A DNA stretch of 64,000 nt from Acidobacteriota bacterium (GTDB lineage Bacteria; Acidobacteriota; Terriglobia; Acidiferrales; UBA7541): positions 1 to 64,000 of the forward strand of contig JAJYLB010000019.1 of NCBI GenBank assembly GCA_021788095.1, read 5' to 3'. Below the pieces are notes generated by a model that ran no database searches, had not been told where the DNA came from, and was given only the letters and a program-made list of their open reading frames with translations. This document shows positions 56,960 to 64,000 of this stretch, piece after piece (within the stretch, counting starts at the first letter, position 1; every line of letters starts with the position of its first letter). A program made the position numbers and the translations under genes.

Positions 56960-57940
56960 GTGCCCACAGTCGACTTCCACACCCACTTCTACCCCCGGGA
57001 GTATCTCGAAGCCATCGAGCGAGGCCCGAGCAATGTCCGCCTGACCCGCGACGCCGAAGGCAATCCCCTCCTCCATTATCCGGGCGATTACAACGTCGCC
57101 GTCCGCGCGCACCGTGATCTCGAATTCCGAGAGGCGGAAGTCGCGCGCCAGGGCGTGGACGTGCAGGTGATTACCCTGACCACTCCCGGCACCCACGTCG
57201 AAACGCCCGCCGTGGCAGTCCGCCTGGCCGCTTTAACCAACGATGCCCTCGCTCGCGCGGTTCGCGAGCGCGCCCCGCGCTTCCGCGCCCTCGCCACGCT
57301 CCCGCTCAACGATCCCGCCGCATCCGCCCGGGAACTCGACCGGGCGGTGCGCCAACTCGGCTTGCCGGGGGCGATGTTGTTCAGCAATGTCAACGGCGTG
57401 GCTCTGGCCGATGCGCGATTCTGGCCGCTTTACGAAACTGCCAATGCCCTCGAAGCGGTGCTCTTCATTCACCCTACCAGCCCCGTCGGCGTCGAGGCGA
57501 TGTCCGAATACTGGCTGATGCCCTTGGTCGGTTTCCTCTTCGATACCACGCTCGCCGCCGCCCATCTCGTCTTCGGCGGTGTTCCCGAACGTTTCCCTGG
57601 GATTCGCTGGGTGCTCGGGCACTTGGGCGGCGCGATTCCGTATCTGGCCGAGCGGCTCGACCGGGGATGGGAAGCGTTTCCCGAGTGTCGCGTCGAAGCC
57701 CGCCTGCCGCCCAGCCACTATCTCAAGCGGTTTTTCTACGACACCGTGAATTTCGATCGTGGCGCCCTCGAACTCGCTATTCGTTTCGCCGGCGCCGGCC
57801 AGATCCTCGCCGGCAGCGACTATCCCCACCGCATCGGCAGCATCGAGCGCATGAAGGAGAGTCTCGGCTCCCTGCCGATTCCGGAATCGGACCGCCAAGC
57901 CATTCTGGGCGGAAACGCCGCGCGCCTGCTGGGCGCGTAG
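56960..57940 (+). CDS. amidohydrolase family 2 (ACMSD-like decarboxylase)
   Basis: The 326-residue protein has TVDFHTHFYP (metal-binding HxH), FIHPTSP (third His), LGHLGGAIPYLAERLD (fourth His) and LAGSDYPHRIGSIERM with the catalytic Asp. These define the aminocarboxymuconate-semialdehyde decarboxylase-like group. It may decarboxylate or hydrolyse an aromatic-acid breakdown product. The start GTG 56960 follows GAGGAG; the longer open frame overlaps the divergent TonB-domain gene. thrC follows after about 30 nt. Confidence 0.85.
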   Translation: MPTVDFHTHFYPREYLEAIERGPSNVRLTRDAEGNPLLHYPGDYNVAVRAHRDLEFREAEVARQGVDVQVITLTTPGTHVETPAVAVRLAALTNDALARAVRERAPRFRALATLPLNDPAASARELDRAVRQLGLPGAMLFSNVNGVALADARFWPLYETANALEAVLFIHPTSPVGVEAMSEYWLMPLVGFLFDTTLAAAHLVFGGVPERFPGIRWVLGHLGGAIPYLAERLDRGWEAFPECRVEARLPPSHYLKRFFYDTVNFDRGALELAIRFAGAGQILAGSDYPHRIGSIERMKESLGSLPIPESDRQAILGGNAARLLGA

Positions 57941-57971
57941 GCCGTGTGGTATCGTTCGATTGAGTGCCACG

Positions 57972-59249
57972 ATGGCTCAAGCTTTCCTCACCTGCATCCA
58001 TCCGAGTTGCGGCCGGCGCGAAGCCGTCGGTGCGACAGCGCCGGCCTGCGCGGCGTGCGCCAGCTTGCTCGACGTCAGCTATGAATTCGACCGCATAGCG
58101 CCTGCCGATCTGCGCCGGTTGTGGCGCGAGCGATTGTCCAGTCCGGCGTCCGAAGACCGCAGCGGCGTGTGGCGATTCCGGGAGCTGCTGCCCTTCCTTC
58201 CCTCGACGGTGGCGCCGGTGACCATGGGTGAGGGAGGAACTCCGCTGGTCGAAGCCCCGCGGGCCGGGCGTTGGGCGGGCGAGGTGCGGTTGTCGGCGAA
58301 ACACCTTGGTTCCAACCCCACCGGATCGTTCAAGGACCTCGGCATGACGGCCTGCATCAGCGCGGCGGTATCGACCCGGGCGGAAGTGGTGGCCTGCGCC
58401 TCGACGGGCAACACCTCCTCGTCCATGGCCGCCTATGCCGCGCGAGCGGGATTGTCCGCGGTGATGCTCGTTCCTCACGACGGCATCTCGAAGGCGAAGC
58501 TGGCCCAAGCCCTCGAGTTCGGTGCGCGCGTGATCGAAGTGCGTGGCAGCTTCGACGACGCGTTTCGCCTGCTCGGAGAGCTGGCCTCGCGCCGCTCGCT
58601 TCGCGTGGTGAATTCCATCAACCCGTTCCGGATCGAGGGGCAGAAGACGGCTGTCATCGAACTCCTAGAACAGCGCGGGTGGCGCGCGCCGGATTTCCTC
58701 GTCCTGCCCGGCGGGAACCTGGGCAACGTCTCGGCGATGGGGAAGGGTCTGCGAGAACTCGCGGCGCTAGGCGTCCTCGATCGCCTGCCGCGCTTGGTCG
58801 TCGTCCAAGCGGCGGGCGCGGCCCCTTTCTACCGCGGCTGGGCCTCGCGCGGCACCATCGAACCCGTCGCCCATCCGGAAACCGAGGCCAGCGCCATTCG
58901 CATCGGCCGGCCGGCGAACTGGCCCAAGGCCCGGCGCGAGCTGGAAGCGACGCGCGGCCTCGTCGAGTGTGTCACCGACAGGGAGATCGAGGAGGCCAAG
59001 GCAATCTTGGCGTCCGACGGCATCGGTTGCGAACCGGCCTCGGCCGCCACCCTTGCCGGCGTCCGCAAGCTGCGCTCGACGGGCCGCATGCCGCCGGCGG
59101 CGGAGGTGGTGGCCATCCTGACCGGTCACCAACTGAAGGATACCGACTACATCCTGCGCCACCAGGGCAGCTCGGAATCCTCCCGCTGCGTCATCGAGCC
59201 CGATCCCGACGCCGCCTGTCGCGCTCTCGACGCCTTGCGAGTCGCGTGA
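57972..59249 (+). CDS. thrC: threonine synthase ThrC
   Basis: Threonine synthase turns O-phosphohomoserine into threonine with PLP. The 425-residue protein has an N-terminal Cys-rich segment (FLTCIHPSCG...CAACASLLD), the PLP Lys121 in NPTGSFKDLGM, STGNTSSSMAAYAARAG, and LPGGNLGNVSAMGKG for the phosphate loop. GCEPASAATLAG lies near the end. It is the short bacterial class. A TTG at 57960 is an alternative start, four codons upstream. No hom or thrB lies beside it. Confidence 0.92.
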   Translation: MAQAFLTCIHPSCGRREAVGATAPACAACASLLDVSYEFDRIAPADLRRLWRERLSSPASEDRSGVWRFRELLPFLPSTVAPVTMGEGGTPLVEAPRAGRWAGEVRLSAKHLGSNPTGSFKDLGMTACISAAVSTRAEVVACASTGNTSSSMAAYAARAGLSAVMLVPHDGISKAKLAQALEFGARVIEVRGSFDDAFRLLGELASRRSLRVVNSINPFRIEGQKTAVIELLEQRGWRAPDFLVLPGGNLGNVSAMGKGLRELAALGVLDRLPRLVVVQAAGAAPFYRGWASRGTIEPVAHPETEASAIRIGRPANWPKARRELEATRGLVECVTDREIEEAKAILASDGIGCEPASAATLAGVRKLRSTGRMPPAAEVVAILTGHQLKDTDYILRHQGSSESSRCVIEPDPDAACRALDALRVA

Positions 59250-59366
59250 AGTGGTTGGTCGCCAAGGAGAGTTGCGCCGAACTTTGCCGCATCCTCGCGG
59301 TGGTGAATCAGAAGGCTTGCGCGGCACCCGGCCACGCCCCAGACGCGATGCCGGATCGCAAGCGGT

Positions 59367-60038
59367 CTAGGGGGAGGAGGCGGCGAGGCCCGTGGCCCTC
59401 AGAATCGCCTCCACGGCGCGATCCAGCCCGATCGAAGCATCGATCACCAAGTGGTACAGCCGGTAGTCCTTCCAGTCCTCCCCAAAATAGCGTCGGATGA
59501 AAGCGGCGCGGCGCCGGTCGGTTTCCAGTGCCATCTCCTCCACGCCCTCGCTGAGCCCCAGCATGCGCCGAAGATTCTCGATGCGGAAAGACAGCGGAGC
59601 GTGTACGGAGGCGTGGAAGACGTCTCGGCGTTCCCGGAGAAGGCACTGACCGCCCCGGCCGACGATCACCGCTTGCCCGATCGTTACCGCCTCGTGGATC
59701 ACCTCCGTCCACATCCGCATCATCTGATCCGCGTCGAAGGCCCCGCTCTCCACCCACGACGCCGCGCCCTCATGCCCGCCGCGCCAGACGGCTTGAACGA
59801 GCCGGTGAAACCAGGGATTCACGCACTCGTCATAGCGTCTCGCCACCTCGCTCGGCACCTTCGCTCGCCGCGCGATCTCCTCGAGCAGGGGATCGTCTAC
59901 CAGCTTCCATCGGGTTCGCTCGGCGATGCGGCGAGCGATTTCCGCGCCGCCGCTGCCGTATTCCCGGCTGATGGTGATTGCCCGAAACGCCGGAGGGAGT
60001 TTCTCGCCCGTGTCCCACCCCCAATTCTTTCTCAGCAT
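59367..60038 (-). CDS. cytidylate-kinase-like protein
   Basis: The 223-residue protein has a degenerate P-loop region ITISREYGSGGAEIARRIAERT, ALEARGLIxxD-like LVDDPLLEEIARRA, VIVGRGGQCLL and HASVHAPLSFRIENLRRM. These match the cytidylate kinase-like family (PF13189), which is related to Cmk but often not essential. A nucleotide-phosphorylating role is plausible. It is convergent with thrC and divergent to the methyltransferase. Confidence 0.8.
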   Translation of the reverse strand: MLRKNWGWDTGEKLPPAFRAITISREYGSGGAEIARRIAERTRWKLVDDPLLEEIARRAKVPSEVARRYDECVNPWFHRLVQAVWRGGHEGAASWVESGAFDADQMMRMWTEVIHEAVTIGQAVIVGRGGQCLLRERRDVFHASVHAPLSFRIENLRRMLGLSEGVEEMALETDRRRAAFIRRYFGEDWKDYRLYHLVIDASIGLDRAVEAILRATGLAASSP

Positions 60039-60119
60039 ACCCCGCCCCCAAATCCACAGGCAATCCGCTGTCCTCTTGCCGTCGCGCTGCCCGCCCATGT
60101 TAGGGTGTTGGCACCGGCC

Positions 60120-61397
60120 ATGGCCGAGGCACTCGAACTCGATTTCGATCGGATGACGCCCCAAGGCATGGCTTCGGCCAGCCTGCCTGGTGGTCGCGCG
60201 GCGGCGGTTTGGGGTGTCTTGCCGGGCGAGCGGGTGCGCGTCGCGCCCATTCGCCGCCGCCACGGGGTCCTGCTCTGCCGGCTCGAAGGGATTCTCACGC
60301 CTTCCCCGGACCGCATCGCGCCGCGCGAGCCGCACTACCTTTCCTGCTCGCCCTGGCAGGTAATGACCTACGCGGCGCAGACTCGCGAGAAGCGAGCCAT
60401 CTTACAAAGCCTGTTTCCGGAAATCCCGCTCGACCGGTTCGTCGAAGCCGATACCCGCTGGGGCTATCGCACCAAACTCGAATTCAGCTTCACCGAGGAG
60501 CAAGGGCGGCTCGAACTCGCCTTCCACGAGCGGTCGAGCCCGTTCCGCAAGATGGCCTTGCCCGATGGCTGCGCGCTCGCCGGCGCGCAAATGAACGCCG
60601 CGGCGAAGGAAGTCGTCGACCGGCTGAGGGAGCGCGGCATTCGCGCCCAGGCGTTAAAAAGCCTCATCGTGCGCGCAAGCGCGGCGACGGGCGAGGCGCT
60701 GGCGGCCCTCTACGTCATGCAGGAGGACCTCGATCCCGGCGATTTCCGGCTCGAACGCAGCGCCGGCTTTGCGCTGATCTACAGCGATCCCCTGTCGCCC
60801 GCTTCCGTGAGCACGGCCGTTTTGCGGCGAGAGGGCGCCGCGTGCCTCACCGAACGCGTTGCCGGGCTCGCGCTCGACTATCCGCTCGACGGTTTCTTCC
60901 AAAACCACGTCGAGATGTTCGCCGCCGCCCTCGAAGCGATTCGGCACTACATGCCCGACGCAGCTCGCCTGGTCGAGCTTTACAGCGGTGTGGGCTCGAT
61001 TGGGCTGGCGCTGGCCGACCGCGCCCAAGAAATCGTAGCGGTGGAATCGAACGACGCGGCCGTGGAATTCGCCGCGGAGAACGCGCTTCGCAACGGCGTT
61101 CGGAACTATCACGCGCGGGCAGGGCGGGCGGAATCCTGCTCCGAGGAGCTCCTGGCCGGCGCGGACGTCGTCGTGGCCGACCCGCCGCGTACCGGCTTCG
61201 ACGCCAAAACGATCGCGGCTCTCGCGCGCAGCGGGGCGCGCCGCATCCTCTATCTCTCGTGCCATCCGGCGAAGCAAGCGCGCGACGTCGCCATGCTCGG
61301 CTCCGCCTATCGCCCCGTGGCGTTCGTCGGCTTCGACTTCTACCCGCAGACCCCGCACATCGAGTCGCTCGTGGTCCTCGACCGCAAGGCCCGGTAG
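60120..61397 (+). CDS. RNA m5U methyltransferase (RlmD/TrmA family)
   Basis: The 425-residue enzyme methylates uridine in rRNA or tRNA. It has an N-terminal TRAM-like segment (ASASLPGGRAAAVWGVLPGERVRVAP) and a central substrate domain. The SAM domain shows LVELYSGVGSIGLALADRA, VVADPPRTGFD (motif IV) and catalytic Cys in LYLSCHPAKQARD. FFQNHVEMF is the conserved FFQ motif. The Cys residues for the RlmD 4Fe-4S cluster are not complete, so the precise target is open. Confidence 0.87.
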   Translation: MAEALELDFDRMTPQGMASASLPGGRAAAVWGVLPGERVRVAPIRRRHGVLLCRLEGILTPSPDRIAPREPHYLSCSPWQVMTYAAQTREKRAILQSLFPEIPLDRFVEADTRWGYRTKLEFSFTEEQGRLELAFHERSSPFRKMALPDGCALAGAQMNAAAKEVVDRLRERGIRAQALKSLIVRASAATGEALAALYVMQEDLDPGDFRLERSAGFALIYSDPLSPASVSTAVLRREGAACLTERVAGLALDYPLDGFFQNHVEMFAAALEAIRHYMPDAARLVELYSGVGSIGLALADRAQEIVAVESNDAAVEFAAENALRNGVRNYHARAGRAESCSEELLAGADVVVADPPRTGFDAKTIAALARSGARRILYLSCHPAKQARDVAMLGSAYRPVAFVGFDFYPQTPHIESLVVLDRKAR

Positions 61398-61473
61398 CCA
61401 CACTGGCGCTCCTCTGCCGCCCGAGCGCCTCCGCGGCGAGTCGGGATTCCGAGGGTTTCCGACCCCGCCGTCA

Positions 61474-63180
61474 ATGACGGAAAGGCTACCGGCGCGGAAA
61501 CCCCGCGTGCCTGCTTCGGAGCCCGTAGTGTATCCTGTGCACGATTTCATGTCGCCCGAAACCCTACCTGCCAGCGTGAATGCCACGCCCAATCGCGGCG
61601 AGGGCGAGACCCCGGCGCCGAAGCTGCCCGCGATCGTGCGCATCTCGGAATACCTGCTACTGAGCGTGGTGATCGCCGGCTGCGCCGATACGCTCCGCTT
61701 TTTCGCGTTCTATTTCCGAGTCCCTTTCTCGTTGAATTTCGAGGAGGGGAACGTATTGAATGCCGCCCTGCGCATTACCCATGGACTGAACCCCTATCCC
61801 CCCGTTCGCGGCTTTCCCTGCGTAGTGAATCCCTACGGGCCGGTCTTCTACTACGCTTTGGCGCCGTTGGTAAAGCTGTTCGGGGCGAATTTCGCTGCGC
61901 CGCGCGCTCTCGCGCTCGCTTCGGCTCTGGCGGTGGCTATATTTCTCGTCTTGTTGCTGAGGCTGTGGACGGGTTCCACCGTGGTCGCGTTCGGCTTTGG
62001 ATTGTCCTTTCTTGCTGTATCGCTTGTGCGCGATTGGGTTTACGTCCTCCGGGTGGATTTATTCGGCTTGGTGCTGTCGATGGCCGGAATCTACGTTTTC
62101 GCCACCACCCGCCGGCTCGCTCCTTCGGCGCTCCTCTTCCTCGCTGCTCTTTATTCCAAAATCACGCTGCTCGCCGTGCCTGTCGCCTGTTTCTTGTTTC
62201 TCTTGGCGGGAGGCGAGGGTGATGGCGACCGCGAGCGGCCGGCGCGCCAAGCTTGGCAGTTGGCGGCCTGGATGTTGGGGCTGGGTTCGGCGGGCCTGTT
62301 GGCGCTAGGTCTGGCGACGCGCGGATGGGGACTCTTCGACATGTTCTTTACCCATCCCGATCCCTACTCGTTTGCGCAGTACGCGCGGATCGTGCGTCCA
62401 TTCGCGTTGCTCGATGCGGCGCTCCTGGCGGGCGCGGTGGCTTTGGCCGTCCGCGACATCCGCCACCGCGCGCTTTCCCTTCCGCTGATCTATCTCGTTT
62501 TGGCCAGCGTGATGACTCTCACGGCAGGCAAATTCGGCAGCGACGCCAACCACCTGCTCGAGTGGCAGGCGGCGCTGTGCCTGGCGGCCGGCTGCGGCTA
62601 CGCGTCGCTGCGGCGGCAGTCGAGGGTTGATCCCGTCGCTGCTCTCATACCCCTGGGACTCGCGGCTCTTGTGGTTCTGGGTCTTAGTGAGAAGCCGCGG
62701 CTGAATCCCCTGCTCGCCGATTGCGCGCCAGCTTACCAACTCGCGGCGCGCCAGCCGGGCGAACTGCTCACGGAGAACCCCGGCGCCGCGGCGCTTTCCG
62801 GGAAAACGGTGTGGCTATCGAATTCCTTCGAATACGCCTTCCTCGGCAAGGCCGGCCGGCTCGACCAACGGCCGCTCACTCAACTCGTCCAGCGGAGGTT
62901 CTTCAGCATCATCCTGCTCGGGAACGCTCTGCCTGAACTGGAGCAAGCGGCGAAGCAACCGCTGGCGCCAGGCACGATTTGGCCACCCGCCTTCGTTTCG
63001 GCGCTCGAGCAGAACTACCATCAGGTCGCCAGTTTCGCCTGCGTCGACGCTCATGCGGCGTTCGAGCCCAATCCGGCGTCGGGTGCGGATTCCACCCTCC
63101 GCACCTCAACGGCTGGAGCCCCCCACCCCAATGGCCGCGACTTCGGATCGCCAGCCGCGGCGTCCCACTTGACGCGATAA
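61474..63180 (+). CDS. multi-pass membrane protein, GT39/GT-C-like
   Basis: The 568-residue protein has about ten membrane helices starting near residue 55, after a soluble leader. An early acidic motif (FSLNFEEGNVLNAALR) lies in the first external loop where GT-C glycosyltransferases hold their catalytic acid. HPDPYSFAQYARIV and KFGSDANHLLEWQAALC follow. It probably transfers a sugar or other group from a lipid carrier, but the family assignment is tentative. The start could be ATG 61549. It overlaps the next gene by one base (TAATG). Confidence 0.7.
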   Translation: MTERLPARKPRVPASEPVVYPVHDFMSPETLPASVNATPNRGEGETPAPKLPAIVRISEYLLLSVVIAGCADTLRFFAFYFRVPFSLNFEEGNVLNAALRITHGLNPYPPVRGFPCVVNPYGPVFYYALAPLVKLFGANFAAPRALALASALAVAIFLVLLLRLWTGSTVVAFGFGLSFLAVSLVRDWVYVLRVDLFGLVLSMAGIYVFATTRRLAPSALLFLAALYSKITLLAVPVACFLFLLAGGEGDGDRERPARQAWQLAAWMLGLGSAGLLALGLATRGWGLFDMFFTHPDPYSFAQYARIVRPFALLDAALLAGAVALAVRDIRHRALSLPLIYLVLASVMTLTAGKFGSDANHLLEWQAALCLAAGCGYASLRRQSRVDPVAALIPLGLAALVVLGLSEKPRLNPLLADCAPAYQLAARQPGELLTENPGAAALSGKTVWLSNSFEYAFLGKAGRLDQRPLTQLVQRRFFSIILLGNALPELEQAAKQPLAPGTIWPPAFVSALEQNYHQVASFACVDAHAAFEPNPASGADSTLRTSTAGAPHPNGRDFGSPAAASHLTR

Positions 63181-64000
63181 TGCCCGAGCGAGCCACGTCC
63201 GGGCCGGATTGGCCTTCCCCAGCTGCCCCTCCCGAGCCGTCAGGAACTGGCGGCGCACGCCGGCTCTGGCCCTGGCTCGTTCTGGCGGCGATCCTGCTCG
63301 CTTACGCCCTGACCATTCTCGGGTTGCGTCCGGCGGCGAATTTCGGCGGCTTGCAAGACGACGCCACCTATTTCGCCCTTGGGAAAGCACTCGCCACTGG
63401 TCGCGGCTACATCCTGCTCAGCTTCCCCGGGGGCTTGACTAGGCTCAAATTCCCCGAACTCTATCCCTGGCTGCTCTCTTGGGTTTGGCGCTGGGACCCA
63501 CGCTTTCCCGGAAACGTTCCTGATGCGATCGGCCTGACCGTAGTCTTCGCCGGCTGGTTCCTGCTCGCGTGCTTCTTGCTGGCGAAGCGAACCCTGGGCC
63601 TGGGCCCCGTGTGGGCGCTTGGGGTGACGGCGCTTTGCGGGTTCAATTACTTCGCCTTGTTACTGGGCGGCAGCGTCTTGAGCGATTTGCCCTTCGCCGC
63701 TCTCGCGCTCACTGCCGCGCTCGCGGCCGATCGCGGACTCGCGCCACAGGCTTCCGGGGGTCGGAGCTTTAGCTCCGACAAAAAACTGGCCAAAATGAAA
63801 GGGCTTCAGCCCCAGAAGCATGTGCCGGGAAGTTTTGCAATAGCCTCTACGGATCCCGTAACTCGCTGCCCCATCGCCTGGATGGCTCTGGCCGGCGTCC
63901 TGGCGGCGATGGCGACTGGGCTGCGCACGGTCGGAGTGACGGTGATTGCCGGCATCGCCCTCGTCGCCCTCCTTCGCCGACGCTACCGCGCCGCTATCGT
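63180..64000 (+). CDS. GT39-like membrane protein, cut by window end
   Basis: The frame from ATG 63180 stays open to base 64000 (273 codons visible) and is translationally coupled to the gene before it. It has a soluble leader with Pro/Ala-rich residues, a first helix (WLVLAAILLAYALTIL), and an external loop GGLQDDATYFALGKALATGRGY whose Asp pair matches the GT-C/ArnT catalytic motif. More helices follow. Residues about 189-214 (GGRSFSSDKKLAKMKGLQPQK) are encoded by a twin-hairpin repeat inserted in frame between two helices; the frame is not broken. Confidence 0.75.
   Translation, partial: MPERATSGPDWPSPAAPPEPSGTGGARRLWPWLVLAAILLAYALTILGLRPAANFGGLQDDATYFALGKALATGRGYILLSFPGGLTRLKFPELYPWLLSWVWRWDPRFPGNVPDAIGLTVVFAGWFLLACFLLAKRTLGLGPVWALGVTALCGFNYFALLLGGSVLSDLPFAALALTAALAADRGLAPQASGGRSFSSDKKLAKMKGLQPQKHVPGSFAIASTDPVTRCPIAWMALAGVLAAMATGLRTVGVTVIAGIALVALLRRRYRAAI
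63760..63813. repeat. twin-hairpin element, copy E5, inside a coding sequence
   Basis: Hairpin 1 (63760-63779) is GTCGGAG-CTTTAG-CTCCGAC. The spacer is exactly 20 nt; hairpin 2 (63800-63813) is AGGG-CTTCAG-CCCC. Stem 1 is the same as in copy E2 (7798-7817), with one loop change. Confidence 0.82.

Overview
The window is a GC-rich (roughly 60-65 %) bacterial chromosome segment. It carries about 57 protein-coding genes, at least three decayed genes and an unusually dense load of small palindromic repeats. Gene content points to a soil or sediment Acidobacteriota: a large MacB-like (ADOP type) permease, a sigma/DUF4252 cassette, short PadR regulators, UPF0182, DUF255 and glycan-storage genes. This placement is inferred from gene families, not from a marker gene. 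I found no rRNA, tRNA or CRISPR array.

Layout. 0.3-1.7 kb: arsenosugar-type pair (peroxidase-like protein, then radical SAM ArsS). 1.9-5.6 kb: zinc-ribbon protein, AI-2E-type permease, LonB-like protease. 5.7-8.4 kb: GIY-YIG nuclease wrapped in repeats, then an ECF sigma, membrane regulator, DUF4252 and secreted-protein cassette. 8.6-14.8 kb: ADOP permease, methyltransferase, PadR regulator (apparent frameshift), SPFH protein. 14.9-25.2 kb (mostly minus strand): GH28-like enzyme, thiC, exported DinB, UPF0182, DUF255. 25.2-29.2 kb: nadA with DUF2203, type 5 uracil-DNA glycosylase, and a secreted protein with a triplicated domain.

29.4-45.4 kb is a phosphate locus on the minus strand: phoB and phoR, then after a gap of about 6.2 kb a PhoU paralogue, an outer-membrane porin, pstS, pstC, pstA, pstB and phoU. 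The gap (37.0-43.1 kb) looks like an accessory island. It holds repeats, an ISL3 transposase remnant, a SWIM-domain fragment, a tannase-like esterase, an exported phosphatidylserine-decarboxylase-like protein and a 771-bp deletion derivative of an IS66 element with an 8-bp target duplication.

45.6-54.2 kb is a glycogen/trehalose/compatible-solute block (glgB, MscS-like channel, glycosyltransferase, TreS-like enzyme, GH57/DUF3536). 54.3-64 kb carries an amino-acid permease, a TonB-domain protein, an amidohydrolase, thrC, a cytidylate-kinase-like protein, an RNA m5U methyltransferase and two coupled GT39-like membrane proteins, the last cut by the window edge.

The most striking material is between genes. 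A twin-hairpin element recurs five times with nearly invariant geometry: a 7-bp stem with a 6-nt loop, a 20-nt spacer, then a 4-bp stem with a 6-nt loop, often CTTCAG. Stem sequences differ between copies but stay self-complementary. In several copies the loops carry nested palindromes, and the same 17-bp palindrome also sits in the loop of an unrelated hairpin family. One copy is inserted in frame in a coding sequence. Other families include a MITE-like element of about 141 bp, GIY-YIG-linked repeats and a tandem unit of about 105 bp.
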